A stretch of DNA of 64,000 nucleotides from Coriobacteriaceae bacterium (GCA_902835305.1 CADFMD010000002.1:62001-126000), one strand, 5' to 3'; shown: positions 46,806 through 56,570, counted from the first letter of the stretch. Program-made: numbers and translations. Notes: generated by a model not told the origin, from the sequence alone.

Positions 46806-48626
46806 CTAGTCGGCGTAGGTGAAGGTTGTAACGTCGAACATGCCCTCGGGGCGGATGCGGAGCGTCGGGATCACCGGCAGGGGCAGGAAAATGATGCCCA
46901 TGATGGGGTCGAGCGGCGGCTCAATACCCATGGCGCGCGCCTTGACCATAAAGTCGTCGTGCTGCGCGGCAACGTCCTCGGCCGTACCCTCGCTCATAAG
47001 GCCACCGAGCGCCAGCGGAATGCGCGCCACGACCTCGCCGTTGCGCACCAGCACGTGGCCGCCCTGGCCCACGGCCTCAACGGCAGCCATCATATCCGCC
47101 GCATTGTCGCCCACCACGCACACGTTATGCGAATCGTGGCCGATCGTGGAGGCAATGGCACCACCGGTGATGGTGAAACCGCGCACCCAACCGCGACCGA
47201 TATGCTTGCCGACCAAGCCCAGACCGGCGGGGCCGTCGCCGTCGACACCCTCGACCTGCAACGACACGCCACGGCCATGGCGCTCAATCAGCATAATGCG
47301 GCGCAAGTCCTCGTCAGTCTCGGGGCGAATCATGCCCGTGATAGCCATGCCCGGGATCACATCGATAACGGCCTCGCCCGGCTTAAAGGCATAGTCGAAC
47401 ACATCGAGCGAAAGCTTCGGCAGCTTAACGGAGGCACGCAGCTCATCGGCAAGGGCCGCAACCTCGGCCATCTCGGGTGCAATCTCGCCCACAAAGGTGC
47501 CGTCCTGCGCCACCAGGGCACCGGCGGCATATACGCGATGCGGAGCCGTGGCAAACGTCAGATCATTGAGCACCAGCAGGTCGGCACGCTTGCCCGGGGC
47601 AATCGCACCGCGTAGCTCGTACGGGTCGCGGCAGCCGTGATCCAGGCCAAACGCCTCGGCCGTGGAGAGGGACGCCATAGAGATGGCAACCACGGGGTCA
47701 ATGCCGGCCTCGATAGCCACACGGCAGGCGTTGTCGATCATACCGGTCGAAAGCGCGTCGGAGGGAGCACGGTCGTCGGTCGCAAAGCAGCAGCGGCGGG
47801 CACGGGCGGGGTTTTCCAGCAGCATCGGCGACAAGTTGGCCAGGTCATGGCTGCACGTACCCTCGCGCAGCATCACATACATGCCGCGGGACAGCTTGTC
47901 GAGTGCCTCCTCGGGAATCGTCGACTCGTGGTCGGCGATAATGCCCGCCGCGGCATAGGCGTTGAGGTCCTTTCCGGCAACGAGCGGCGCGTGGCCGTCA
48001 ACCTGCTTGGACGGCGTCTGGTTGGCAGCATCGATGCGAGCACAGGTCTCGGGGTCGCCCATAAAGACGCCCGGCAGGTTCATCATCTCACCCAGACCGA
48101 AGACATCGCCCGGATACTCGGCAAAAAACGCCTGCATATCGGCGGCGGTAATGACGGCACCGGCCTGCTCATCGGGCAGCGCGGGCACGCACGAGGGCAT
48201 CATGTACTTGATGGAAATGGGCGCGCGACGGCCGTCCTCGATCATAAAGCGCAGGCCGTCCAGGCCGGAAACGTTGGCAATCTCGTGGCTGTCGGCAATG
48301 GCAGTGGTGGTGCCGCGCGTCGCCGCCATGCGCGCATACTCAGCAGGGCGGATGTTCGAAGATTCGATATGCAAGTGCCCGTCGATAAAACCGGGGGCAA
48401 GATAGCGGCCCTGGCAGTCGATGACTTCAGCCGCCTCGTAGGTGCCAGCAGCGTCATCGCGACCGTCGTAGAGCACGCCGACGATTACGCCATCCTTGAC
48501 GGCAACGCTACCGGGCGCCACGCGCTGGCCATATACGTCGACAATCTGCGCATTGGTAAACAGCGTGTCGACGGGCACGCGACCCTCGGCAGCGTCGATC
48601 ACAGACCTCATGACCTCAACGGACAT
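46806..48626 (-). CDS. ade: Adenine deaminase
   Basis: The enzyme converts adenine to hypoxanthine and ammonia in purine salvage. The 606-residue protein of the amidohydrolase superfamily has APGFIDGHLHIESS (HxH), GTTTAIADSHEIANV, VDGHAPL and TDDRAPSD as metal-site motifs, and the C-terminal domain with EGVDGDGPAGLGLVGKHIGRGWVRGFTITGGAIASTIGHDSHN typical of Ade. The start at 48626 follows AAAGGAGTATGT; a longer frame is not supported. A hairpin with a T-run lies just upstream. No purine riboswitch was recognised. Confidence 0.93.
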   Translation of the reverse strand: MSVEVMRSVIDAAEGRVPVDTLFTNAQIVDVYGQRVAPGSVAVKDGVIVGVLYDGRDDAAGTYEAAEVIDCQGRYLAPGFIDGHLHIESSNIRPAEYARMAATRGTTTAIADSHEIANVSGLDGLRFMIEDGRRAPISIKYMMPSCVPALPDEQAGAVITAADMQAFFAEYPGDVFGLGEMMNLPGVFMGDPETCARIDAANQTPSKQVDGHAPLVAGKDLNAYAAAGIIADHESTIPEEALDKLSRGMYVMLREGTCSHDLANLSPMLLENPARARRCCFATDDRAPSDALSTGMIDNACRVAIEAGIDPVVAISMASLSTAEAFGLDHGCRDPYELRGAIAPGKRADLLVLNDLTFATAPHRVYAAGALVAQDGTFVGEIAPEMAEVAALADELRASVKLPKLSLDVFDYAFKPGEAVIDVIPGMAITGMIRPETDEDLRRIMLIERHGRGVSLQVEGVDGDGPAGLGLVGKHIGRGWVRGFTITGGAIASTIGHDSHNVCVVGDNAADMMAAVEAVGQGGHVLVRNGEVVARIPLALGGLMSEGTAEDVAAQHDDFMVKARAMGIEPPLDPIMGIIFLPLPVIPTLRIRPEGMFDVTTFTYAD

Positions 48627-48646
48627 ACATACTCCTTTAACCGTAG

Positions 48647-48682
48647 AAAAAAGCTGCGGGGCGGACAGACCTTCACCGCAGC
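48647..48682 (-). terminator. Hairpin with T-run just upstream of ade (terminator or attenuator)
   Basis: On the minus strand GCTGCGG pairs with CCGCAGC and is followed by TTTTTTC, ending about 20 bases before the ade start. A TACAAT hexamer lies about 20 bases upstream of the hairpin. It may stop read-through from tyrS or control ade itself. Confidence 0.6.
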
Positions 48683-48759
48683 AAGTCAATAGCCATTGTA
48701 TGCCCAAACGATGGGTCGGGAATACACCCCCTCCGCTTAACGGCACACGCCGCTTGGCG

Positions 48760-48840
48760 CAATGGGGACAGGTTGCTTTGTACCAATGACAAGGAGTGTC
48801 CCAAAGTGCCGGCACAAAAGGAACGTCCCCAAGTGCCGCA
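48760..48840. repeat. GGGGACAGG and GGAACGTCC repeat pieces
   Basis: GGGGACAGGTTGCTTTGTACC (48762-48782) resembles 2813-2862, and GTGTCCC...GCCGGCACAAAAGGAACGTCCCC (48795-48834) resembles one arm of the 7678-7735 hairpin. No gene is seen between ade and the element at 48997. Confidence 0.7.
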
Positions 48841-48996
48841 GAGTGGATAATCTCCCACTTTGAACCCCCAAGCAGGCCAAAAACGGAAGATTATCCACTC
48901 TCATTCTGTGGGCACTCATTTAAGTCTGTCCCCAATGAGTGCACCTAACTGCCACCTACAACAACGGAAGCGCCGATGTCTTGGCAACGACAGCGA

Positions 48997-49096
48997 AAAC
49001 CCGCCAGAGCGAGCAAGGTGCCTTGAAACGAGGCGGCATTGACCTTCTGGTCATGCCGCCGAAGTTGAAAGGCAGATTGCCGCGCTGGCGGGTTTG
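48997..49096. ncRNA. Multi-stem structured element after tyrS (candidate RNA family, copy 1)
   Basis: The outer helix pairs AAACCCGCCAG with CTGGCGGGTTT (48997-49007 area with 49085-49096). A middle GCCTT/AAGGC helix carries GAAACGA and GAAGTTGA internal-loop strands. The inner hairpin GGCGGCAT/ATGCCGCC has a one-base bulge, then GACC-TTCT-GGTC. The element at 61162-61249 has the same plan with different, compensating helix sequences. A separate perfect 12-bp hairpin (49109-49135) lies between this element and the tyrS stop. Strand is undetermined. Confidence 0.65.
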
Positions 49097-49108
49097 CAGC
49101 GTCGACCG

Positions 49109-49135
49109 GTTACGCGGTTTGGTAAAACCGCGTAA
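49109..49135. terminator. Hairpin directly after tyrS
   Basis: GTTACGCGGTTT pairs perfectly with AAACCGCGTAAC around a short loop, starting one base past the tyrS stop. No T-run follows, so termination is not certain. Confidence 0.5.
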
Positions 49136-50347
49136 CTAAATAAGCTTGAAGCCCTTGCGCTTGCCCACGGAGAGGGTGTCGCCCAGCTTGAGCGCGCTGG
49201 GGTCGATGTTGTAGCTCTTGGGAGCCACGGCCTCGCCATTAATCTTGACGCCGCCGCCGTCGATATCGCGACGGGCCTGGCCGGCGCTGGCCGAAAGTCC
49301 CAGATCCTTGAGCAGGCCGGCGAGGTAGATCTGACCCTCGTCGTTGACGGTCAGCTCGACATGCTTCTCGGGGAAGTCGGCGAGCTGGCCTTCCTTGAAC
49401 ACGCGGTCGAACTCGGCCTGAGCCTCGTCGCCGGCACCGGCGCCGTGGTAGGTGTCGCACAGGTCGCGGCCCAGGGCACGCTTGAGCTCATAGGGGTCGG
49501 CAGAGCCATCGGCCAAAGCGGCGTCGATCTTGTCGACCTCGGCCGGGGTGAGCGAGCTGGCCAGACGATAGTACTTGCCGATCATCTCGTCGGGGATGGA
49601 CATGGTCTTGCCGAACATATCCTTGGGGGCGTCGGTCAGGCCGATGTAGTTGCCATAGGACTTGGACATCTTACGAACGCCATCGGTGCCCTCGAGCAGC
49701 GGCATGGTGAGCGCGATCTGGGGCTCCATGCCCATCTTCTCCATGAGCTCGCGGCCGGCGAGCAGGTTGAAGAGCTGATCGGTGCCACCCATCTCCACGT
49801 CGGCCTTGATCTGCACAGAGTCGAAGGCCTGCATCACGGGATACAGGAACTCATGCAGGGCGATCGGCGTCTGAGACTGGTAGCGCTTGGTAAAGTCGTC
49901 GCGCTCAAGGATGCGGGCAACGGTGAACTTGGAGCACACCTGCAGCAGACCGGCCAGATCCATCGACAGAATCCAGTCACCGTTGTGCACGATGGTGGTC
50001 TTCTCGGGGTCCAGGATCTTCATGGCCTGGCTCACGTAGGTCTCGGCATTGGCCTCGATCTGCTCCTGCGAAAGCTGCGGGCGGGTGGAGTTCTTGCCCG
50101 AGGGGTCGCCGATCAGCGCGGTGCCGTTGCCGATGATAAGGGTGACGTTGTGGCCCAGGTCCTGGAACTGGCGCATCTTGCGCAGCGGCACGGCATGGCC
50201 CAGGTGCAGGTCGGGGCTGGTGGGGTCGACGCCGAGCTTGATGTTGAGGGGCTCGCCCTTCTCAAGCTTCTTACGAAGGTCGGCCTCGGGGACGATCTTC
50301 GCAGCGCCCGAGGTGATGATACGCATTTGCTCGTCAACAGACAGCAT
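49136..50347 (-). CDS. tyrS: Tyrosyl-tRNA synthetase
   Basis: The enzyme charges tRNA-Tyr. The 403-residue protein has the class I HIGH motif as HLGHAVPLRKM near residue 53, the KMSKS motif as RKMSKSYGN near 225 and a C-terminal S4-like RNA-binding domain (GQARRDIDGGGVKINGE). The start at 50347 follows AAAAGGAGGATA. No T-box leader fits in the 96 bases to the upstream gene. The S4 domain and the GGTDQLFNLLAGRELM stretch indicate the TyrZ-like bacterial type, although the subtype is not certain. Confidence 0.95.
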   Translation of the reverse strand: MLSVDEQMRIITSGAAKIVPEADLRKKLEKGEPLNIKLGVDPTSPDLHLGHAVPLRKMRQFQDLGHNVTLIIGNGTALIGDPSGKNSTRPQLSQEQIEANAETYVSQAMKILDPEKTTIVHNGDWILSMDLAGLLQVCSKFTVARILERDDFTKRYQSQTPIALHEFLYPVMQAFDSVQIKADVEMGGTDQLFNLLAGRELMEKMGMEPQIALTMPLLEGTDGVRKMSKSYGNYIGLTDAPKDMFGKTMSIPDEMIGKYYRLASSLTPAEVDKIDAALADGSADPYELKRALGRDLCDTYHGAGAGDEAQAEFDRVFKEGQLADFPEKHVELTVNDEGQIYLAGLLKDLGLSASAGQARRDIDGGGVKINGEAVAPKSYNIDPSALKLGDTLSVGKRKGFKLI

Positions 50348-50443
50348 TGGGTATCCTCCTTTTGCTATAGCACCCTCACCGGATACGGCGGTGCTGGAAG
50401 TCCATAAACTCTCATATGATAACAAACTGACGCGACGCGGCAC

Positions 50444-52402
50444 CTACGACAGGAAAATCCTCGTCCTGCCGCACGCGTCAACGGCGACCGGCAGACGTGT
50501 ACCGTCACGCTCGACCAGATAGCGTACCCGCCGACGACGCAAGCAGTCGCGGCAACGGACCTGTCCCGTCGCATCGGTAGCGCAGACGCCCTCGGCGGTC
50601 AGCAGGCAGTGCTCGCACACCATAAGCTCGGGACGATCGGCGTCGACCGGACCCCAGACGCCGGGTTCAGCAGCCAGTTCGGCAATACGCTCCGCATCAT
50701 TGCCGAGCAACTCGGCCGGCAAGTACACCCGCCCCGCACCGAGTTCGCGCAGCCAGGCAAGCGTGGCCCGATTCGCGCAGAACACCGGCGCCGCCACGTC
50801 AAACGTCACGCCCAGCTCGCGAGCGATCACCACCTGTCCTAGGTTGCGGCAGACGACGCGCCCGGCACGCTGTGTCAGTGAGCGGGTCCGGTCAGCGTCA
50901 CCCGTGCGGCACACCTCGTCAAGCACCACAGCGGCGTCGGACAAATCGAGTTCTCCGCGCGGGTCGGCATCCATCAGCTGCCAAGCAAAAACCATGCGAG
51001 CGGGAGCCGTGCACTCCACCAACTCCGTCGACGCACCGCCATCCACCGCAACGTCCTCAAAGGGCAGTACCTCAACGGCACGTGCAACGGGCGCAATCGC
51101 ATCTGCCTCGGCCCGCATGCGCTCCAACACCGTTGCCGTTTGCCCCAGCACGCCGGCACTGCGAATCAGGTACACCTCGCAGCCCGCGTCCACCTTACGC
51201 TTGCAATGCACGACGACGCGCTTCCCCGCTGCGGCATCCACCGGGCAGGGCACCTGCGGCCAGCGCTTGGGCACATCGGGACGCGCGTCGGCACCCGGAT
51301 AGAACCGAATCTCGAGCGTGTCACCCGCCGCCACGGCGGCATCGAGCTCGACGGTCACTTCCTCGTGGCCAACGGCCACCAGGCGTCCCACGCGCACACC
51401 TTGGTTGATCGCACGCTCAAAGCTCATAAGCTCGGCGCCCGAACGCCCCCGCAGATACGCGTCGGTAAACCCGCGGTTGAACGACCGGCCCAGCTCGCGT
51501 TCAAGCTCTTCCACGGCACCGGGGTCCCACGCGCCGTCGCACAGCATATCGAGCGCCCGGCGCCACACCCGCACCACGTTAAAGACGTAGTCGGGATTCT
51601 TCATGCGCCCCTCGATCTTGAGCGACGCCACGCCGGCATCTACAAGCTCGGGCAGATGCGCAATACCCAGATAGTCGCGCGGGCACAGCAGGCGATCTCC
51701 CTCGACGGCGACAACGCTCTGTCCCGCCTCGTCCACCAGGTCGTACGCCAGACGGCACGGCTGTGTGCATTCCCCGCGCATCGCCGAGCGCCCGCGTCTC
51801 AGGGCTGAGAACTCACAAGCACCCGAGTAGCCAATGCAGATGGCCCCGTGGCAGAACACCTCGATAGGCACGCCCGTACCGCACAAGGAGGCAATCTCGT
51901 CGACCGTCAGCTCGCGTGCCGTCGTCACGCGTTCGACCCCCAGCTCATCGGCGGCAAGCCGCACGGCGCCTTCGCTATGAGCGCCCGCCTGCGTGGACAG
52001 GTGAATCTCGACCCCGGGAATCGCCGCGCGCAGCGCGCAGGCCAACCCGGCATCGGCGACAATCAGAGCATCGGCGCCCAGCTCTAGTGCATGAGCTCCC
52101 AACGCCACCGCGTCGGACAACTCGTCGTCAAATACGAACACGTTGAGCGTTACGTACACACGCACGCCATGGGCATGCGCCACGGCGCAGCCGCGTGCAA
52201 ACTCGTCGTCGGTAAAACCGTGCGCACTCACACGGGCGTTAAAGCCGCCCAACCCCGCATAGATGGCATCGGCACCCGCGGCGATGGCCGCAAGCATCTG
52301 GTCGAGCCCGCCCGCCGGCGCCAGCAGCTCGGGCAGCGCCGCACCGGCAGCATCCAATCCAGTCTCGTATTGTCCGCTCGGCCCCATCGTCCGAATCGCC
52401 AT
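50444..52402 (-). CDS. U32 family peptidase
   Basis: The 652-residue protein has an N-terminal TIM-barrel-like region beginning LPELLAPAGGLDQMLAAIAAGADAIYAGLGGFNAR and the family signature IEVFCHGAICIGYSGACEFSAL with MRGECTQPCRLAYDL. Such proteins were first described as collagenases; several relatives instead act in tRNA or rRNA modification (hydroxylation) through Fe-S-dependent chemistry. The C-terminus adds a Cys-containing stretch (CEHCLLTAEGVCATDATGQVRCRDCLRRR) that may bind a metal or cluster. The start at 52402 follows GTAAGGAG. Substrate is not certain. Confidence 0.9.
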   Translation of the reverse strand: MAIRTMGPSGQYETGLDAAGAALPELLAPAGGLDQMLAAIAAGADAIYAGLGGFNARVSAHGFTDDEFARGCAVAHAHGVRVYVTLNVFVFDDELSDAVALGAHALELGADALIVADAGLACALRAAIPGVEIHLSTQAGAHSEGAVRLAADELGVERVTTARELTVDEIASLCGTGVPIEVFCHGAICIGYSGACEFSALRRGRSAMRGECTQPCRLAYDLVDEAGQSVVAVEGDRLLCPRDYLGIAHLPELVDAGVASLKIEGRMKNPDYVFNVVRVWRRALDMLCDGAWDPGAVEELERELGRSFNRGFTDAYLRGRSGAELMSFERAINQGVRVGRLVAVGHEEVTVELDAAVAAGDTLEIRFYPGADARPDVPKRWPQVPCPVDAAAGKRVVVHCKRKVDAGCEVYLIRSAGVLGQTATVLERMRAEADAIAPVARAVEVLPFEDVAVDGGASTELVECTAPARMVFAWQLMDADPRGELDLSDAAVVLDEVCRTGDADRTRSLTQRAGRVVCRNLGQVVIARELGVTFDVAAPVFCANRATLAWLRELGAGRVYLPAELLGNDAERIAELAAEPGVWGPVDADRPELMVCEHCLLTAEGVCATDATGQVRCRDCLRRRRVRYLVERDGTRLPVAVDACGRTRIFLS

Positions 52403-52564
52403 CGACAAACTCCTTACCAAGGTATGCATTCACTCTGAAAAATGCCGTCTTCCAGCATACACGAGGCCTCGCGCGCCCCGTTTGGTTTATCGTGTAATAA
52501 CTTATGTCCATCCTGCCCCGACGGCACATCCACCGTCCGGCACGACATACCTGGAGGTCAATAT

Positions 52565-54775
52565 ATGGGTCCTCGCCAACGACAGGGACGCAGCCGTTCA
52601 AAGACGCATGCTCTGCCCATAATCCTGCTCTCGTTTTTGGGCTTTTTGCTTATCGCGGGCGTGGCATTTGGCATCGGCATGGTCGGCAACGTCAACCGCT
52701 GGCTGTCCGATCTGCCCGACTACACCGACGCCAACGCGTATCTGGTGAGCGAGCCCACCGAGATCGTCGACTGCAACGGCAACAAGATTGCGAGCTTCTA
52801 CACGCAAAACCGCAAGTCTATCACCAAGGACGAGGTCTCCCCCTACGTGCTGCAGGGCACCGTTGACGTCGAGGACGAGCGCTTCTACGAGCACGGCGGT
52901 ATCGACCTGTGGGGTATCGCGCGCGCTGCGGTGGCAACCCTCGGCGGCGGTCACGAAGGCGCCTCGACTATCACCCAGCAGCTGGTGCGCAACACCATCC
53001 TGCAGGAGGAGCAGTTCGACTCGACCATCGAGCGTAAGGTGCGCGAGGCTTACATCGCCGTCAAGATGGAGGATATGTACTCCAAAGACGAGATCCTCAT
53101 GATGTACCTCAACACCATCTATTACGGCCACGGCGCCTACGGTATCGAGGCCGCCGCCGAGACCTACCTATCCAAGAGCGCCGCCGACCTCACCCTGAGC
53201 GAAGCCGCGCTGTTGATCGGCCTTCCCAACTCGCCCTCGCAGTACGACCCCACGGTCAACCCCGACCTGGCGCTGTCCCGTCGCAACAAGGTCCTCGACA
53301 ACATGTTGCGCCTGGGCCACATCACGCAGGAGGAGCACGATGCCGCACAGGCCGAGCCCATCACCCTCAACGTGACCGAGATTTCGGGCAGCGGCGTCGA
53401 CGTATACTCGCAGCCCTACTTTGTCGCCTATGTTAAGCAGCTGCTGGAGCAGGAGTTCTCGACCGACGTGCTCTTTAAGGGCGGTCTGACCGTCAAGACC
53501 ACCATCGATCCCACGATGCAGCAGGTGGCAGAGAATGCCGTTCGCGAGCAGCTCGACACGCTCTCGCTCGACGGCCTGGACATGGGCATGGTCGTCGTCG
53601 ACCCCAAGACCGGCTACATCAAGTGCATGGTGGGCGGCTACGACTACAACGCCGACGAGAACCACGTAAACCATGCCACGGCCAAGCGTCCCGTCGGCTC
53701 CACCTTTAAGGCCTTTACGCTGGCAACTGCCATCCAAAACGGCATGAACCCCAACGTCACCCTCAACTGCAACTCGCCGCTCAAGGCCAAGGGCACCACG
53801 ACCGAGGTCCAAAACTACGCCAACCATAGCTATGGCAACATCACGCTTAAGCAGGCGACGGCATACTCCTCCAACACCGGCTACATCCAGGTGGCGGAAG
53901 CCGTCGGCAACAGCAAGATCATCTCGCTCGTCAAAAAGCTCGGCATCGATCCCGCCAAGGACAACATCGAGGACGTTCCCGTCATGACGCTCGGCACCGG
54001 CTCGATCTCGCCGCTCGAGATGGCCGCCGCCTACGCAACGTTTGCCAATGGCGGCTACTATCGCCAGCCGATCGCCATCACCGAGATTGACTCTCGTACC
54101 GGCTCGGTGCTGTACCAGCACACTGACAATCCCTCACAGGTGCTTACCGAGGGCGAGGCCGCCGCGGTCACCGATGTTCTGTCCGGCGTCATGCAGGGCG
54201 GCGGTACGGGCGCTGCCGGTGCCCTAAGCGTCAACCAGCCCTATGCCGGCAAGACGGGCACCACCGACAACACCACCAACCTGTGGTTCTGCGGCTATAC
54301 CCCGCAGCTGGCGTGCGCCCTGTGGACCGGCTATTCCGCGGGCGAGATCCCCATCCAAAAGTACGGCACGGACCTGCTGGGCGACAGCACCAACCTGCCT
54401 GTCTTTAAGCGGTTTATGAACACCGTTCTGACCGGTACCGAGCGCGAGGAGTTTGCGACCGGAACGGCGCCCACCTACAAGAACAACAGCGTCTGGAAGT
54501 TCTACGGCACCAACAACACCAAGAAGTCGGAGAACGACGACAAGGACAAGGACGAAGAGGAAGAGGAAACCACCACAACGACTACCACGACGACCACGAC
54601 CACCGAGACCACGGGCGGCGACACCACCGGCGGCACCGGTACGACCGGTGGCTCGACGGGTGGCTCCACTGGTGGTTCGACCGGCGGCGATGGCGGCACG
54701 CCTACGCCTACGCCTACGCCTACGCCTACGCCCACTCCCGACCCCTCGCCCACGCCTGACGATACGGTCGGCTAA
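52565..54775 (+). CDS. Class A penicillin-binding protein with low-complexity C-terminal tail
   Basis: The 736-residue protein builds and cross-links peptidoglycan. A short basic tail is followed by a transmembrane segment (about 19-42), the glycosyltransferase 51 domain (VEDERFYEHGGID near 102, GASTITQQLVRN near 137) and the transpeptidase domain with STFK (nucleophilic Ser near residue 379), SSN (near 436) and KTGT (near 563). The last 65 residues are Asp/Glu/Lys, Thr, Gly/Ser/Thr and Thr-Pro runs coded by short tandem DNA repeats. GGAGG precedes the ATG at 52565; a longer frame upstream is not supported. Confidence 0.94.
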   Translation: MGPRQRQGRSRSKTHALPIILLSFLGFLLIAGVAFGIGMVGNVNRWLSDLPDYTDANAYLVSEPTEIVDCNGNKIASFYTQNRKSITKDEVSPYVLQGTVDVEDERFYEHGGIDLWGIARAAVATLGGGHEGASTITQQLVRNTILQEEQFDSTIERKVREAYIAVKMEDMYSKDEILMMYLNTIYYGHGAYGIEAAAETYLSKSAADLTLSEAALLIGLPNSPSQYDPTVNPDLALSRRNKVLDNMLRLGHITQEEHDAAQAEPITLNVTEISGSGVDVYSQPYFVAYVKQLLEQEFSTDVLFKGGLTVKTTIDPTMQQVAENAVREQLDTLSLDGLDMGMVVVDPKTGYIKCMVGGYDYNADENHVNHATAKRPVGSTFKAFTLATAIQNGMNPNVTLNCNSPLKAKGTTTEVQNYANHSYGNITLKQATAYSSNTGYIQVAEAVGNSKIISLVKKLGIDPAKDNIEDVPVMTLGTGSISPLEMAAAYATFANGGYYRQPIAITEIDSRTGSVLYQHTDNPSQVLTEGEAAAVTDVLSGVMQGGGTGAAGALSVNQPYAGKTGTTDNTTNLWFCGYTPQLACALWTGYSAGEIPIQKYGTDLLGDSTNLPVFKRFMNTVLTGTEREEFATGTAPTYKNNSVWKFYGTNNTKKSENDDKDKDEEEEETTTTTTTTTTTTETTGGDTTGGTGTTGGSTGGSTGGSTGGDGGTPTPTPTPTPTPTPDPSPTPDDTVG

Positions 54776-54797
54776 GAAGTACGCGACTAAAGCCAAC

Positions 54798-54836
54798 AAG
54801 GCCCCGAGCAGCTTATTGAACTGCTCGGGGCCTTTT
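54798..54836. terminator. Strong rho-independent terminator after PBP gene
   Basis: AAGGCCCCGAGCAG pairs with CTGCTCGGGGCCTT, followed by TTAG and preceded by AA on the other side. It ends the PBP transcript. Confidence 0.9.
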
Positions 54837-54959
54837 AGTTTGAAGCGACCTGGTGGGCGGTCTTTATACCGGCAAACAAAAAGGGGTACCGACCAACGTC
54901 GATGCCCCTTACAAGCCACTATGTCAGCGCACACAATGCCGAGCGCACGACCCGCACAC

Positions 54960-55397
54960 CTACTTGCGAGAATTGCTCAACTTATTGATCAGCGCCTCGA
55001 GACGCTCGCCGTCCTCGGCCGTCTGGGCAATAACCAAAATCGTATCGTTGCCGGCAAGCGAGCCAAGCACATCGGGTAACTCTGCCGCATCAACGGCGGC
55101 GGCGATGCCGGAAGCCGTGCCAGGCTGAGCCTTGATCATAACCAGATTATCAGTACGCAGAACGCCCGTTACGAGCTCGGAAACCATACGCTGCAGGTGC
55201 AGGTCCTCTGCCAGAACATAGATGCCCTCAGGGAGCTTACGCAGCCCCATATCGGCAATATCGCGAGAGACAGTCGCCTGCGTGCAATCAAAGCCCATAG
55301 CACGGAGCTCATCGACCAGCACGCGCTGCGTGCGGACATCCTTATTGCGCACAATATCTCTAATGGCATCCTGGCGCCCATTGCGTTTTTTAGCCAT
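54960..55397 (-). CDS. argR: Arginine repressor ArgR
   Basis: The 145-residue regulator has an N-terminal winged helix (RQDAIRDIVRNKDVRTQRVLVDELRAMGFDCTQATVSRDIADMGLRKL) and a C-terminal arginine-binding and hexamerisation domain containing KAQPGTASGIAAAVDAAELPDVLGSLAGNDTILV with the expected Gly-Thr-Asp-type site variant GNDTI. It represses arginine biosynthesis when arginine is bound. The start at 55397 follows GAGAGGG. Arginine genes are not adjacent; the targets must lie elsewhere. Confidence 0.95.
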   Translation of the reverse strand: MAKKRNGRQDAIRDIVRNKDVRTQRVLVDELRAMGFDCTQATVSRDIADMGLRKLPEGIYVLAEDLHLQRMVSELVTGVLRTDNLVMIKAQPGTASGIAAAVDAAELPDVLGSLAGNDTILVIAQTAEDGERLEALINKLSNSRK

Positions 55398-55529
55398 ACA
55401 AACCCTCTCTCCAAAAGATGGCGGAGACAATCAATCAGTGATTGAATAGTTTAACGCTATTTGAAGGCTTTTGTGTATAAGAACGCATTTCGAAACAATT
55501 CTATGCAAGTTTGTTTCGTAATGAGCCGT

Positions 55530-56570
55530 TTAGGCGGTTTTTGCGCCCGTCCGGTTAAGAAAAGCTGCCAGATGCGTACACATCACGCAGCGCGCGGGCT
55601 TGGCGCTGGCGATCGGCCCAAACAACAGACCGAGTCCCCGATGGTTATCCTTGAGCGCGGCGACCATCTGACGGGTTCGAGGCGCCTCGAGCATATCACG
55701 CATGCGGGCGGAACGCTCGATTGACGACACCCCATGCGGGCTCAGACACAAATTCTCGATGCAGGCGACCAGTCCGGCAAAGTAGAACTTTTGGCTTGCC
55801 AGCTTGAGCCGACCACCGCTATCTGCTTCCGAGAGTGAGTCCGCAAGCTCGTCGAGCGCTCGAGTGTCATCGGATATCCTGGCATACATGGTGGGATCAA
55901 AGGCATCTGTAAGCTTAGGTGCCGCCGCGTGGAAACAAGCGTCGCCGCAGCCGGACACGAATCGTGCCTGCGAGAGCGCATAAGCCATAAACTCAACCGT
56001 ACGGTACGCCTTGCCGCGCGACAGGCATGCCTCAAACAGCGGACGGCTATACATCACGCCAGAGGTCTGAGCGACTAGGCCGCCCAAAATCAACTGGGGC
56101 AGCCCAGTCACCATAGAAGACTCGTCTTCTATGGCAATAGAGGCAGCATCCAAGACGCGCGAATGACGCTCGCGATGCGCATCGTATCGATCGAGCGACA
56201 CCGAGGGGAGCACAATGTCTGCCGCAGTATCGCACGCGATATCGACCATCTTGGAAAGGGCCTGCGGAGCAAACCACTCATCGGCGTTCATGGCGATGAT
56301 TTGAGAGCCGCGCGAGGCATCAAAACCGGCACGAAGACAAGCGCCGCGCTTCGCGTCCTCGACGTCAATCAAATCAATATGGATGTCCCTGTCGGCAGCA
56401 ACTTGAAGCGAATGGCGCACACCGGGCGCAGCATCGCGGCAGACAACGACAATCTGCAAATCGTAGAGGTCTTGGTTCTGGATACTCTCGAGCGCACGCA
56501 TCGCATAGCTGGGCGAACCTTCTACCACAAGGATCACCGAAAGTCGCGGATGCGAACCACGTCGAACCAA
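55530..56570 (-). CDS. Family 2 glycosyltransferase-like protein
   Basis: The 346-residue protein begins with a GT-A fold: PRLSVILVVEGSPSYAMRALESIQNQDLYDLQIVVV. A nucleotide-sugar DxD motif would be expected near residue 95; here the text is IIAMNADEWF, so the metal site may be Asn-Ala-Asp-Glu or altered. The remaining 200 residues are helical with unknown role. The start is a TTG at 56570 after GAGAGGA. Its neighbours (argR, truA) do not indicate a pathway; acceptor and sugar are unknown. Confidence 0.75.
   Translation of the reverse strand: MVRRGSHPRLSVILVVEGSPSYAMRALESIQNQDLYDLQIVVVCRDAAPGVRHSLQVAADRDIHIDLIDVEDAKRGACLRAGFDASRGSQIIAMNADEWFAPQALSKMVDIACDTAADIVLPSVSLDRYDAHRERHSRVLDAASIAIEDESSMVTGLPQLILGGLVAQTSGVMYSRPLFEACLSRGKAYRTVEFMAYALSQARFVSGCGDACFHAAAPKLTDAFDPTMYARISDDTRALDELADSLSEADSGGRLKLASQKFYFAGLVACIENLCLSPHGVSSIERSARMRDMLEAPRTRQMVAALKDNHRGLGLLFGPIASAKPARCVMCTHLAAFLNRTGAKTA

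Noticed and set aside
48627..48720. Purine riboswitch upstream of ade
   Set aside because: The conserved three-way junction and loop sequences were not recognised; only a simple hairpin with a T-run is present.
50348..50443. T-box leader for tyrS
   Set aside because: Only 96 bases separate tyrS from the upstream gene, and no T-box bulge sequence or specifier stem was seen.
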